DNA of 64,000 nucleotides, taken from assembly GCA_019695345.1 (NCBI GenBank), contig JAIBAE010000015.1:1-64000 (forward strand), in the 5' to 3' direction. The stretch's first letter is position 1, and the number at the start of each line of letters is the position of its first letter. Positions 53,464-64,000 of this stretch are shown here, one piece after another. The DNA is from Bacteroidota bacterium. GTDB lineage: Bacteria > Bacteroidota > Ignavibacteria > Kapaibacteriales > NICIL-2. The notes beneath the pieces are model-generated. The model was not told the origin of the DNA and did no database searches. It saw nothing but the letters and a program-made list of their open reading frames with translations. A program made the position numbers and the translations under genes.

Positions 53464-55683
53464 ATGAAATCTTCTTTCAAGTCCATAGTTCTTCATACTA
53501 TGATGTTGTTAGTTGCATCAGCCATAGTGCTGCTTGCACAAGTTCCGCAAGGTATAAACTACCAGGCAGTGGTTCGCAATGCACAAAACAATGTAATTGC
53601 CAATGATAACATACAAGTTCGTTTTACTCTTCGGAACAGCGCTCCAAACGGTGTTGCTGTGTATCAAGAAACACATACAGTTCAAACAAACGAGTACGGT
53701 ATGTTTAGCGTTATTATTGGTAAAGGCAACACAAATAGCGGTTCGTTTGTAACTATTGATTGGTCTGCAAGTAGTAAATATTTGCAAGTAGAATTTAAAG
53801 CTTCCTCCAATCCAAGTTATACCGATATGGGAACAATGCAGTTAATGAGTACCCCTTATGCATTAAACGCACAAACAGCCAATGCCTTAAGTAATACCGC
53901 TAAAATTTCTCCGGATAACATTGATGGCAATGGCGCCGGTACTGGACAAGTATTGAAATGGGACGGAACACATTGGATACCAGGTACAGATGTACAAGCA
54001 AGTGGTGGCGCAACATATAGTGCAGGTCAGGGTATTGAAATTAACGGTAGTAATGTTATTACAAATATCGGCGATGTAAGCAATACAAACGAATTACAAA
54101 CACTCGCTCTAAATGGAAACCAGTTGTCTATTTCTAATGGTAACTCTATCACACTTCCCGCAGGTACAAACTATAGCGCGGGTACAGGAATAAACATTAC
54201 TAACGGTGTAATTTCTGCAACACAATCGGGAGGTGCTACAGGAATTAATCTTCCTCTTGATACTACACTTTCCACAACAGCCAATATATTCAAAGTTACT
54301 AACAGTAGCACAACTGGTACGGGAGATATGATTCGAGTTACCAATAGCGGGTTAGGACGCGGAGTATATGCTCAAATCAGTAATACATCTAATATTATGT
54401 CAGCTCTGCGCGGGGAAACAAATGGAGGTGGTTATGGTGTACAAGGTGTTGCTAACGGAAACGGCAATGCCGGTTTCTTTCAGATTAGTAATGCAGCGAG
54501 TACATCTTCTGTTATGAATGTTACAACAAATGGTATAGGATCGGGTATTACGGTACAACTTACCAGTGCATCTAATGGCGCACGCGGACTAGATGTGTTA
54601 CAATCTGGTGTTGGACCCGGTGTGTTTGCAACAAGTGCAGGAGGTAATGCTGTTTGGGGAATAACATCATCTATTTCCGCAGCCGGTGTGATTGGTGATA
54701 ACACGTTTGGTGAAGCTGTTGTTGGTAGAAACCGTGGTGGTAATGGTGTTGGCGCAGTGGTTGGTCGTAACGATTCATCGGGATACGGTGTTCGTGGATT
54801 TAATACCAAAAATGGATATGGCGTGTTAGGGCAGGCAGGTATAAGCGGTGGTACTGGTGTGGGCGGTAGATTCGAGAACGTAAATGCTGCAAATACCAGT
54901 AGTGCCTGCGAAGTAGCAACAAACGGTAATGCTAATGGACTTAAAGTAACAAATTCTGCCGCAACATTGGATAACGGTAAAGCGGCCATCTTAGCAACAA
55001 CAACCGACGGTACAGCAATATCCGGTACAACCAATGGAACTACCACCAGCGATGCCGGTATTCGCGGTACAGCAGCGAATACAAATGCTTATGCAGCCTA
55101 TTTCAGTGGCAAAGTTCACGTAGCAGGAACACTTTCTAAAACAGCAGGAACTTTTAAAATTGACCATCCCCAAGACCCCGCAAACAAATACCTTGTACAC
55201 AGTTTTGTAGAAAGCCCCGACATGATGAATATCTACAATGGTAACATTGTTACAGATGGTAATGGCAAAGCAACAGTTACCCTACCATCGTACTTCGAGG
55301 CAGAAAACATCAACTTCAAATATCAACTCACCGTAATAGGTCAGTTTGCACAGGCAATAATTGCAAAAGAAGTATCAGGTAACCAGTTTGAGATTATGAC
55401 TGATAAACCAAACGTAAAAGTTAGCTGGCAGGTAACAGGTGTACGTAATGATGTATTCGCTCAGCAAAACCGCTATGTAGACGTAGTAGAAAAAGAAGAA
55501 GAGAATAAAGGATATTATGTGTATCCACAAGGGTACGGGCAGCCCTTAAGCAAAGGCATCTACTCTAAGGGTTTTGATGAATATGCAAAAACTACAGAGC
55601 AGATACCTTCTACAAACGAGACCAAAGTATCAACAGCTTCAGAAACTCCTGTAACGGCTCCGCAACCTGCAACACGGAAATAA
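53464..55683 (+). CDS. secreted beta-repeat protein, unknown function
   Basis: 739 residues with a signal peptide (LLVASAIVLLAQVPQG). Residues ~22-120 are a domain common at the N-terminus of Bacteroidota surface proteins (PQGINYQAVVRNAQNNVI, YGMFSVIIGKG, MSTPYALNAQTA). Residues ~125-560 have Gly/Asn/Ser-rich beta repeats with GYGVRGFN-like units, such as GGYGVQGVANGNGNAG and SGYGVRGFNTKNGYGVLG. A C-terminal region (~565-700) resembles a peptidase-associated or auto-cleaving tail (NIVTDGNGKATVTLPSYFE) without clear catalytic residues. No type IX sorting domain; a Pro/Thr-rich C-terminus. Probably surface-exposed and possibly trimeric. Confidence 0.75.
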   Translation: MKSSFKSIVLHTMMLLVASAIVLLAQVPQGINYQAVVRNAQNNVIANDNIQVRFTLRNSAPNGVAVYQETHTVQTNEYGMFSVIIGKGNTNSGSFVTIDWSASSKYLQVEFKASSNPSYTDMGTMQLMSTPYALNAQTANALSNTAKISPDNIDGNGAGTGQVLKWDGTHWIPGTDVQASGGATYSAGQGIEINGSNVITNIGDVSNTNELQTLALNGNQLSISNGNSITLPAGTNYSAGTGINITNGVISATQSGGATGINLPLDTTLSTTANIFKVTNSSTTGTGDMIRVTNSGLGRGVYAQISNTSNIMSALRGETNGGGYGVQGVANGNGNAGFFQISNAASTSSVMNVTTNGIGSGITVQLTSASNGARGLDVLQSGVGPGVFATSAGGNAVWGITSSISAAGVIGDNTFGEAVVGRNRGGNGVGAVVGRNDSSGYGVRGFNTKNGYGVLGQAGISGGTGVGGRFENVNAANTSSACEVATNGNANGLKVTNSAATLDNGKAAILATTTDGTAISGTTNGTTTSDAGIRGTAANTNAYAAYFSGKVHVAGTLSKTAGTFKIDHPQDPANKYLVHSFVESPDMMNIYNGNIVTDGNGKATVTLPSYFEAENINFKYQLTVIGQFAQAIIAKEVSGNQFEIMTDKPNVKVSWQVTGVRNDVFAQQNRYVDVVEKEEENKGYYVYPQGYGQPLSKGIYSKGFDEYAKTTEQIPSTNETKVSTASETPVTAPQPATRK

Positions 55684-55724
55684 CAAGTCCGTTGAATACA
55701 AAGAGAGGAAGATGTCATGGCAAC

Positions 55725-55758
55725 GTAAAGGCGGATAACAGGGAGCGTCCGCCTTTAC
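55725..55758 (+). terminator. 11-bp hairpin, terminator-like without a strong T tract
   Basis: GTAAAGGCGGA/TCCGCCTTTAC perfect stem after the 53464 gene; only scattered T follow. It may work as an attenuator or protect the mRNA 3' end. Confidence 0.55.
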
Positions 55759-55803
55759 TACTTACAATAACTTTCTATAACAACATCAGTAATCAGTATA
55801 AAA

Positions 55804-56301
55804 ATGAAAACAATTTTCTTAAGTATAATTAGTATCATGTTGTGTAGTACAACAAATGTATTGGCTCAGAAGTTGGAACGGGCTGTAGTGGCTACGGCAG
55901 GACAGCATAATAAAACTTCATCGGTACAACTTTCATCTACAATCGGGGAAGCAGCAGTAAATTTTCTTAAAGTAAACGGTACCTCGTTGTGTCAGGGATT
56001 TCAGCAAATAACTATTCAGGTATCAACCGATGTAAGCAGCGAAGAACTTGTACGTATGGATGTGAAGATTTTTCCTAATCCCACTATGAGTTATCTTAAT
56101 GTTGATATTGGTTCTAATACCGGTGAACAACTATCCCTCTATATATGCGATATCACCGGCAAGACATTGCAAACCATAGAGAACATCGGTAATAATGAAA
56201 AGATTGACGTTACAACGTTTGCAACCGGCACCTATGTACTTACACTCCGGAAGGGTAGTGGAGAAACTATCGGGCAGTATTCAGTTATAAAATCACAGTA
56301 G
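55804..56301 (+). CDS. small secreted protein with type IX sorting domain
   Basis: 165 residues: signal peptide (ISIMLCSTTNVLAQ), a ~55-residue mature segment (ATAGQHNKTSSVQLSSTIGEAAV, SLCQGFQQITIQV), then a type IX sorting domain (KIFPNPTMSYLNVDIGS to GQYSVIKSQ). The mature part resembles the short beta segment found before sorting domains in Bacteroidota. It follows the 53464 gene with a hairpin between. A surface-attached product of unknown role. Confidence 0.85.
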   Translation: MKTIFLSIISIMLCSTTNVLAQKLERAVVATAGQHNKTSSVQLSSTIGEAAVNFLKVNGTSLCQGFQQITIQVSTDVSSEELVRMDVKIFPNPTMSYLNVDIGSNTGEQLSLYICDITGKTLQTIENIGNNEKIDVTTFATGTYVLTLRKGSGETIGQYSVIKSQ

Positions 56302-56403
56302 ATTGAGTGTGTGTTACTAAGGCATTCAGCATTAGGAAACTACTATACTGTTGCCTTTGTTTCAGATTAGTTTAGTAATCCGTTCTACTCTCTCTGGCAT
56401 ACC

Positions 56404-56474
56404 TGCGCAGCTGTAACGGTTGGTTCCGCCCGTGTGACGGCGCAGAAGGCGCGCTTCGGCAACAGCGGGGAACA
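56404..56474 (-). repeat. family B GC-rich repeat
   Basis: 71 bp, identical to 47114-47184 except one C/T. It directly abuts the stop codon of the minus-strand LptF/G gene. Confidence 0.92.
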
Positions 56475-57887
56475 TTATTCTTGTTCGGGTTCTTGCGGAT
56501 GTGATTCTTGCTGAACTTCTACTACTTCGGGTGTGGGTTGTTCTTTGCGTTTGAACTTTGCCAGTAACGCCGTAACCCAACCAAACGAAATGGATTCGTT
56601 GTTGATGCGGATGGTAAGTAACAACCCCATGGCACCTATTATTACGTTGGCAAGCCACATGGCAAGCGGCGATGCCAAGCGTCGGTCGGCAAGTTTTTCG
56701 CCACCAATTAAACATGCCCAATACAGCACGTAAAACCCAAGCGATATAGCGGCACTCATACCAAAGCTTCCGCCGCGCGTCATAATTCCCAACGGACAGC
56801 CAACAAACAGAAACACAAAACACGCTACGGGTATTGCATACTTTTTGTAAATCTCGGTTTGGTATTGGCGGGCTTTGCTATCGGCATCCTGAATCTGGAA
56901 TGCCTGTTGTTCCACCTGACTGCGCATAAAGGTAAGTCGGCTTGGAATCCGCTCGGTTGCTTGCTGAAACGTTATTGCCTGTTGCGGTGCAGTAGCTGTA
57001 TCGCCATGAAACAGATACTCCATGTGTTGTTCAATTGATGAGTCTATCAGATGTTCGGCTGTGCGTTGTCTTCCGCGTGCTTCATCAACAATTGCTTGCA
57101 TATCGGCAATCTTCATTTCGCGGTCGCCACGGGAGAACATACCATCGGTACTGCGTTCCAATAAAAAACCACTGGCAGGAATTACAATCTGGTGTGCGCC
57201 AAACGTAATGTTACGGTATTGCGATGGCGTTGGTTGGAAGAGCTGATGAATCTCGCCGTGGGTTAACATTACTATTATTTTAGAGTAGTCGGGCGTAAAG
57301 CGTATGGTTCCGCTATCGGCACTTACCACATTTACTTTGCCGCCTGCTGTTTTATCGTAAATGGTAACACCGCGTAATAGCCCATTGCTGGAATCTAAGC
57401 TACGGGCAAGAATAGTATATCCTTCCAACTGCGTAGAGAACTGGCCTTGTTCCAAATTAAACATCGGCTTTTTGCGGCCAATATCCATAAGCAGAAGTTT
57501 TGCCTGATGGTTAGTATCGGGCAACACGCTATCGTTAAACCAAAACATAAAATACGTTAAGCCGGCACCAAGAATAATCACCGGAAACATCATGCGTATC
57601 AACCCCGAACCACTTGCTTTCATAATAGTAACTTCCGACGCGCCCGACATAGACCCAAAAGCCATGAGCGTAGAAAACAACACGCCCATAGGCACGGCAA
57701 GCACAAGCATCCACGATAGATTAAGGGTAATCAGTTGAATAATAACCCACGTGCTTAATCCTTTGCCTACCAGTTGGTCAATTTTCTGCAACACAAATTG
57801 CATCAGAAATAAAAACATCACCACCGATGTCCCGAATAAAAACGGAGCAACATGTGCGCGCAGTATGTACCTTGGAAGTATAAACAT
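56475..57887 (-). CDS. LptF/LptG family LPS export permease
   Basis: 470 residues of the YjgP/YjgQ (LptF/LptG) family. Three N-terminal membrane helices (PFLFGTSVVMFLFLMQFVLQ; LSWMLVLAVPMGVLFSTLM), a periplasmic jellyroll (~130-270), then three C-terminal helices (FVFLFVGCPLGIMTRGG; ISLGFYVLYWACLIGGEKLADR; WLANVIIGAMGLLLTIR). The conserved G-x-x-S-A text is present near SMSGASEVTIMKASG. It would partner with another LptF/G and LptB to lift lipopolysaccharide from the inner membrane. The acidic Glu/Gln-rich tail is an addition. Only one permease is visible here. Confidence 0.93.
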   Translation of the reverse strand: MFILPRYILRAHVAPFLFGTSVVMFLFLMQFVLQKIDQLVGKGLSTWVIIQLITLNLSWMLVLAVPMGVLFSTLMAFGSMSGASEVTIMKASGSGLIRMMFPVIILGAGLTYFMFWFNDSVLPDTNHQAKLLLMDIGRKKPMFNLEQGQFSTQLEGYTILARSLDSSNGLLRGVTIYDKTAGGKVNVVSADSGTIRFTPDYSKIIVMLTHGEIHQLFQPTPSQYRNITFGAHQIVIPASGFLLERSTDGMFSRGDREMKIADMQAIVDEARGRQRTAEHLIDSSIEQHMEYLFHGDTATAPQQAITFQQATERIPSRLTFMRSQVEQQAFQIQDADSKARQYQTEIYKKYAIPVACFVFLFVGCPLGIMTRGGSFGMSAAISLGFYVLYWACLIGGEKLADRRLASPLAMWLANVIIGAMGLLLTIRINNESISFGWVTALLAKFKRKEQPTPEVVEVQQESHPQEPEQE

Positions 57888-57934
57888 GTGTGTAAGGATT
57901 GTAACAGTTCTATCAAAAATACAAATTAGTGTGC

Positions 57935-58017
57935 TATGCTACCGCAAACCGCCCCAACCGACGCGCTAACGCATGGGCGTATTGCATACGCCCGCCATCA
58001 CCTGCGGGAGAGAAAAT
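57935..58017 (+). repeat. family A palindromic repeat, short form
   Basis: TATGCTACCGCAAACCGCCC head, stem CCGC/GCGG, inner hairpin GGGCGTA/TACGCCC in the loop, end GGGAGAGAA. It sits between divergent genes in 57888-58208. Confidence 0.75.
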
Positions 58018-58208
58018 CACCATTACAAAACAGCGTTGTTCGTGAGAGGTGTGTGTGGTATGTTTGTGGGGGCGAAGATTATGAGCGATTAAAAAGAACG
58101 TACTTCCATTTCCTGATAACAAAAGATATGAGGAAGTGTTTGAGAGGAAATTTCATTTGTGTACAAGTTGTAAGTAACCCCTGACATAAACTCAATGTTG
58201 ACAACAGT

Positions 58209-58817
58209 ATGACAATTAAAAGAAAATATCTGAAACATGGTGACATTGTTGAAATACATTTGCCTCTGACAAATAGTTTTGCATATGGCAAACTTGTTGA
58301 CCCTCGTAAAATACGGGACCCTTTTGAATATCCATTTTTCATTAGAATCTATAATTTCACATGTACCGAACATATCGTTGATGTAAGCAAAATAAATCGT
58401 CAATTGCTTTTAGCACCGTTTTGGTTACAAGGGCAATCAGTTGCCGTAACAAAGGCGAATTGGAAAATATTAGCAAATGAACCTGTAGACCTACATGAGG
58501 AATTTATTCCTGACACTAAAAGAGAATTTCCAATAGGTTCTGCAAATCCTGAAAAGTGGACTTATGTTAAACGGTTTAACACAATACCTATTTCTACAGA
58601 GTATGCCCAGATAAAACATCTTGATTATTCATCAGGAAAAAACATTGAGATAGTACCTTTTCTTGTTCAGTTAGAAATTCTAAAGCAAAAAGGCAAAGAC
58701 ATTAAAAAAGAATATGGCTTAAAGGATTGGTTAGAAGAATTATATTACAAAAATTTTATCAACATGCCAGTATATGTTGACCTACCTGAAAAATTAAAGG
58801 AGAAATTGGCTTGTTAA
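58209..58817 (+). CDS. Imm26-like immunity protein
   Basis: 202 residues. The N-terminal KYLKHGDIVEIHLPLTNSFAYGKLV fits the Imm26 (immunity protein 26) opening, which is K.GD...IPL....YAYGR. Downstream text (FPIGSANPEKWTYVKRFN, LDYSSGKNIEIVPFLVQLEIL) is uncharacteristic of other families. Such proteins neutralise polymorphic toxins. No toxin gene with HNH, RHS or similar domains lies adjacent, so it would be an orphan immunity gene here. Monocistronic. A chance resemblance of the short N-terminal motif cannot be excluded. Confidence 0.6.
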   Translation: MTIKRKYLKHGDIVEIHLPLTNSFAYGKLVDPRKIRDPFEYPFFIRIYNFTCTEHIVDVSKINRQLLLAPFWLQGQSVAVTKANWKILANEPVDLHEEFIPDTKREFPIGSANPEKWTYVKRFNTIPISTEYAQIKHLDYSSGKNIEIVPFLVQLEILKQKGKDIKKEYGLKDWLEELYYKNFINMPVYVDLPEKLKEKLAC

Positions 58818-58918
58818 AAAATATTTTAAGTTAGGGCACAACTTCCTGAGTCTATGAAGGGTGTTGTGCTGTGTTTTATACCGCGCCATGTTCGCTACGC
58901 TGAACAGATGACGACTGA

Positions 58919-58999
58919 ATCCCCTCAACCGTCACTTCGTCAAGCTCAGTGCGTCGCCTGCGGACACCTTCTCCCAATGGGAGAAGGAAGGGATGAGGG
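58919..58999. repeat. CCCCTCA...TGAGGG intergenic palindrome
   Basis: CCCCTCAACCGTCACTTCGTC ... CACCTTCTCCC AATGGGAGAAGG AAGGGATGAGGG. The outer ends pair (CCCTCA/TGAGGG) and an inner 9-bp palindrome CCTTCTCCC-AAT-GGGAGAAGG is perfect. This type of sequence recurs across many environmental genomes. It is the main content of the gene-free 58818-59388, with the next repeat. Confidence 0.7.
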
Positions 59000-59040
59000 A
59001 ATTTCACACCAACACGATAACTATTCTTTTTTGCATGAGA

Positions 59041-59103
59041 TTCTTTCCCGCAGATGGAGGTTGTATTGTGTATGCCGTGCGGTGTGGTCACGCGATAGCA
59101 AAT
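59041..59103 (-). repeat. family A palindromic repeat, short form
   Basis: On the minus strand: ATTTGCTATCGCGTGACC head, stem CCGCA/TGCGG, end GGGAAAGAA. Located ~290 bp before katG. Confidence 0.72.
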
Positions 59104-59376
59104 ACCAGATAAATTGATAACACTTACCCCTGTAAGGATGTTACTGTTGGTACGGCTTTGTTGCACCAACCGTAAATCATAGACCACCCTATTATATGTT
59201 GGTTAAGCATCTACATTTTTTTGCTCTGCTGATGTGAAACAGTTATCTTGGATTCACCTTGTAATTGTTGATAACGAAGTGGTTATACACCTACCAATAC
59301 TCCAAGCCCTTAATCGTTACCTACAAGGTTTTACAGAAACACCAACTAAGTATATCAATATATATTGTACAACTAA

Positions 59377-61560
<2,184 letters not shown>

Positions 61561-61608
61561 TTTTTAGAACTAACTACTTACTACTTACATACGCAGAGGT
61601 ATATAACC

Positions 61609-61643
61609 AAAAGTGCGGACAAGAATGTCCGCACTTTTTTGTT
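61609..61643 (+). terminator. Rho-independent terminator of katG
   Basis: AAAAGTGCGGACA/TGTCCGCACTTTT stem followed by TTGTTTTAC. 61644-61867 shows no gene or structure. Confidence 0.9.
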
Positions 61644-61867
61644 TTACTTTCAGTGTAACCGAGTAGTACACCTGAAGACTTTCTACTATTATATGTTGTG
61701 CAATAAGTCTTCTTTTTCTTTAGTACTAATTATACAAATCAACCTATAGTTTAAATATGATTGCTTTAACAAATAGAGTTGTATGTTTGAGCTAAGAGAT
61801 TAAAGAATTCTTGCAGAAATTCTTGTTAGTTCATTACCACAAATTGTTTTTAATATATGGTAATATT

Positions 61868-62560
61868 ATGAAAACATCCTTTGTATTTCTCCTGTTTGTT
61901 TATGTATATACTTGTTACGGTCAGTTTGCAATAGTTACCGACAAAGATGGTTTTGCCAATGTGCGTAGCTCGGCTAAGATTACAAATAATATTACCGACA
62001 AACTGAATAACGGAGAGATTGTTTATTGCTTAGAAAGAAACAATGATTGGTTAACGATTGATTATACCACGAGCAACGAACAAAAAAGCGGTTACATTCA
62101 TAAATCGAGAGTTATGTTTATACATGAGTATGAAAAGATACCACGACATGTACTAAATTTCAGGAGCATAACTTTCCGTAAAGACTCTATTAGCTGTTTG
62201 ATAACCAAAACCAGATTTATCACGTACAATAACAAGCTGCAGTACAGCAAAAGAATACCGGATAATAATGAATATCGGTATCTGGAAAAAATTAATGGTA
62301 AGGAAATCTGGGGGACGGATGGTGGGATTCCTAAATATCAATACGGTAAAGTTGAATTGCGTTTTGGTGAAACTACAATACAACTGCCAATAGCAAATTT
62401 ATTTGAGCCAAACTTAGATGTAACCTCGATATATATTGATAAGCCAAACAACTCTGTGTACATTACTGCTGAGAATAGCGATGGAGCCGGTGCTTACGCT
62501 GTACTATGGGTAGTTAAGGATGGTATCTTTGAGCGAAAAGTTCAAATAAGAGTTTGTTGA
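61868..62560 (+). CDS. secreted SH3-domain protein
   Basis: 230 residues from the ATG at 61868, where a signal peptide (FVFLLFVYVYTCYGQ) begins. Residues ~18-80 are an SH3b-like domain: VTDKDGFANVRSSAKITNN, NNGEIVYCLERNNDWLTIDY, SGYIHKSRVMF. The remaining ~150 residues are beta-rich with EIWGTDGGIPKYQYGKVELRF and unassigned. SH3b domains often bind peptidoglycan peptides, so a periplasmic or surface role is plausible. Single gene. Confidence 0.8.
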   Translation: MKTSFVFLLFVYVYTCYGQFAIVTDKDGFANVRSSAKITNNITDKLNNGEIVYCLERNNDWLTIDYTTSNEQKSGYIHKSRVMFIHEYEKIPRHVLNFRSITFRKDSISCLITKTRFITYNNKLQYSKRIPDNNEYRYLEKINGKEIWGTDGGIPKYQYGKVELRFGETTIQLPIANLFEPNLDVTSIYIDKPNNSVYITAENSDGAGAYAVLWVVKDGIFERKVQIRVC

Positions 62561-62610
62561 GTAGGTACAATAAACATTCACTACTTCTACAAAGGATAGT
62601 ACAGAACGAA

Positions 62611-62682
62611 CTGCGATGCAGGCAATGCGGAGCGGACAGGGTTGCCGCGCATAAGGTTCGCTTCAGCAGAGGCGGGAAACCA
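62611..62682 (-). repeat. family B GC-rich repeat (divergent copy)
   Basis: On the minus strand it starts GGTTTCCCGCCTCTGCTGAA and aligns with the two near-identical copies over its length. It lies beyond the terminator of the minus-strand amidohydrolase gene. Confidence 0.5.
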
Positions 62683-62689
62683 TAGCACA

Positions 62690-62735
62690 AATAAAAAAGG
62701 ACTCAACTATTATGCTGAGTCCTTTTATTTTTTGT
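62690..62735. terminator. bidirectional Rho-independent terminator
   Basis: GGACTCA/TGAGTCC stem with a 10-nt loop, T tract on the plus side and A tract (T on the minus strand) on the other. It serves the amidohydrolase gene and possibly the SH3 gene. Confidence 0.85.
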
Positions 62736-62752
62736 TACGTTACCCCGAAGTA

Positions 62753-64000
62753 CTACCGTTGTTGTTTGTATTTGGTGCGGTATTTTTCTGCAAGACGGGT
62801 TTGTTTTGTTTCGAGCGACATTTTACGTCCCTGAATAAACGCGTACTCCAGCTTGTTACCCAAGGCATCGAGCGCGTTACCGGTTGATACAAACAACGTT
62901 GCATCTTTGCCAACTTCCAGACTGCCAACTTTTTTATCAACGCCAAACATTGATGCAGGATTGATAGTAAGTGCTTTTACAGCATCTTCTTCTTTTAAGC
63001 CAAATGCAACTGCGGAGCCCGCCTGAAACGGAAGGTTACGTTGTTGCCACGCACCGCCATCGCTAAAGGCAAACACAATTCCTTCGTTGGCAAGTATTTG
63101 TGGTAGCTTATAGGTAATATCGTACGGTTCGTCGTCGCGGCGGGGAAGTGAGTGAACTCTGCCAATAATAACAGGGTAACCACTTGCTTTAATTTCGCGT
63201 GTACAACGCCATGCGTCTTCGCAACCAACAAGTATTGCATTAAGCTGAAACTTCTTGGCAAATTCTATAGCTGCTATTATTTGTTTGTACTCTCCGCACT
63301 GAATCATTACGGGCATGTTTTTCTCGAACACGGCGCGCATTGCTTCCAGGCGGATATCACGTGCGTTATCGGTTAACGCGCTTTGTGCCGCTTTGGAATA
63401 CATTTGCGCTTTGGTGAAATAATCATAGAGTGCTTGTACGGCTTTATCGTTGTCTTTGCGTTGGTCGTCGGCACTTTTTTGCATCCACGGAGCTGTGAAT
63501 GTTGCAAGGTTAGGAAACGTAATTGCCATTGAAGCATATCCGTTTAGCGATATGTCTTCCCGCGTCCAGCCATCAAGCATCATAAGCGATGTTGTTCCGC
63601 CAACCATTCCGCCTTGCGGAACTACGTTTGCTATTAAAATACCATTGGTGCGCACGGTTGGGATTATCTCGCTATCGGGGTTGTAGGCAACTGCGGCGCG
63701 TGCGTTAGGGTTTACTGAGCCAACTTCGTTCATATCGCGTGTTGCGCGTACGGCATCAACCTCGGTAAGACCAATCACCGAATTAGGTGCAATAAATCCC
63801 GGATACACCGAACTCCCCTTGCAGTCAATCACTTCTGCCCCTTGCGGAATTGTAGCACTGATTCCAACAGCGGTTATTTTGCCATTATCAAATACTATAG
63901 TTCCGCGTTCTATAACGCCGCCGGTAACGGTATATAGTTTAGCGTTGGTTAAGGCAATTGGCTTTTTTTGTTTTTCGCCCGGGATTTCGTTGTGGGCAAA
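62753..64000 (-). CDS. amidohydrolase family protein (partial, 5' end beyond window)
   Basis: The frame is open from the right edge (FAHNEIPGEKQKKPIALTNA) to 62753, about 415 residues, without a start codon in the window. The N-terminal strand set ALTNAKLYTVTGG, VFDNGKITAVG and EVIDCKGSSVYPGFIAPNSV is the usual metal-dependent hydrolase opening. C-terminal PASMFGVDKKVGSLEVGKDATLFVSTG also fits. The HxH motif after VYPGFIAP is replaced by NSVIG, so the metal site may be reduced. The GTG at 63832 is an internal codon, not the start. Likely periplasmic or secreted in Bacteroidota relatives. Substrate unknown. Confidence 0.88.
   Translation of the reverse strand, partial: FAHNEIPGEKQKKPIALTNAKLYTVTGGVIERGTIVFDNGKITAVGISATIPQGAEVIDCKGSSVYPGFIAPNSVIGLTEVDAVRATRDMNEVGSVNPNARAAVAYNPDSEIIPTVRTNGILIANVVPQGGMVGGTTSLMMLDGWTREDISLNGYASMAITFPNLATFTAPWMQKSADDQRKDNDKAVQALYDYFTKAQMYSKAAQSALTDNARDIRLEAMRAVFEKNMPVMIQCGEYKQIIAAIEFAKKFQLNAILVGCEDAWRCTREIKASGYPVIIGRVHSLPRRDDEPYDITYKLPQILANEGIVFAFSDGGAWQQRNLPFQAGSAVAFGLKEEDAVKALTINPASMFGVDKKVGSLEVGKDATLFVSTGNALDALGNKLEYAFIQGRKMSLETKQTRLAEKYRTKYKQQR

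Noticed and set aside
54480-55046. Long minus-strand frame inside the 53464 gene
   Set aside because: Low-complexity Pro/Ala/Thr translation, typical of the antisense of Gly/Asn repeats.
62753-63832. GTG at 63832 as the start of the amidohydrolase gene
   Set aside because: The frame stays open to the window edge with a recognisable N-terminal hydrolase strand set upstream.

Overview
The window looks like a chromosomal segment of a member of the Bacteroidota/Chlorobiota (FCB) branch. At least six predicted secreted proteins end in a type IX secretion (Por) sorting domain, with a seventh more divergent one. There are several Bacteroidota-style lipoproteins, a DUF1800/DUF1501 pair, LytTR/LytS-type two-component systems and an LptF/LptG permease. 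Many starts have a clear AGGAG-type ribosome binding site (e.g. 1538, 3140, 32687, 39602). This is unusual for classical Bacteroidia and fits better with a Chlorobi/Ignavibacteria/Kapabacteria-like lineage. That placement is an inference. I see no rRNA, tRNA or CRISPR array.

Layout. 0-5.4 kb: a lipoprotein, then DUF1800 and DUF1501 proteins, then a small membrane protein. 5.6-9.8 kb: a C39-peptidase ABC exporter, a zeta-toxin-like kinase with a small partner, and RadC. 10-11.4 kb: a helical-repeat protein. 11.7-14 kb: a cassette-like run of small genes (membrane protein, outer-membrane lipoprotein, YoeB-type toxin pair, HicBA), each followed by a copy of one ~40-60 bp repeat. 14-19 kb: aconitase, whose last 25 codons and terminator recur 2.6 kb downstream. 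Between the two copies lies a compact overlapping operon of a STAS-like/GHKL-ATPase protein, a DUF4325 STAS-like protein and a membrane coiled-coil protein, plus a small orphan gene. This is the best candidate for an undescribed system. 19-31 kb: DinB-like protein, outer-membrane protein, PD40 lipoprotein, a secreted S8 protease with a separate small protein resembling its own N-terminal pro-region, pirin, a small acetyltransferase, a GH-A-like secreted protein and an EEP-fold lipoprotein. 31-41 kb: large secreted proteins, including a BNR-propeller protein and an HYR-repeat protein. 41.5-50.2 kb: two signalling loci (LytS/LytTR operon; LytTR regulator divergent from a TPR hybrid kinase), with a PH-domain pair and an AAC(3)-like acetyltransferase between them. 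50.5-52.7 kb: a bacterial GRAS-domain protein followed one base later by a PLP aminotransferase. 53-64 kb: secreted proteins, an LptF/G permease, an Imm26-like immunity protein, KatG, an SH3-domain protein and an amidohydrolase running off the right edge.

Intergenic structure is the other main theme. A dispersed palindromic element (family A) occurs at least eleven times as a short form of about 60-100 bp. Six further copies are composites of about 225-280 bp in which two units face each other. The short form begins near TTTGCTAYCGC and ends near GGAGAGAA. Its closing stem alternates between CGGCA/TGCCG and CCGCA/TGCGG, so the stem covaries between copies. The organisation resembles REP/BIME elements. 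A second family (B, ~71 bp, four copies) lies just beyond the stop codon of minus-strand genes. A third (C, four copies) punctuates the 12-14 kb cassette-like run. No transposase, integrase or RAYT gene is visible in the window.
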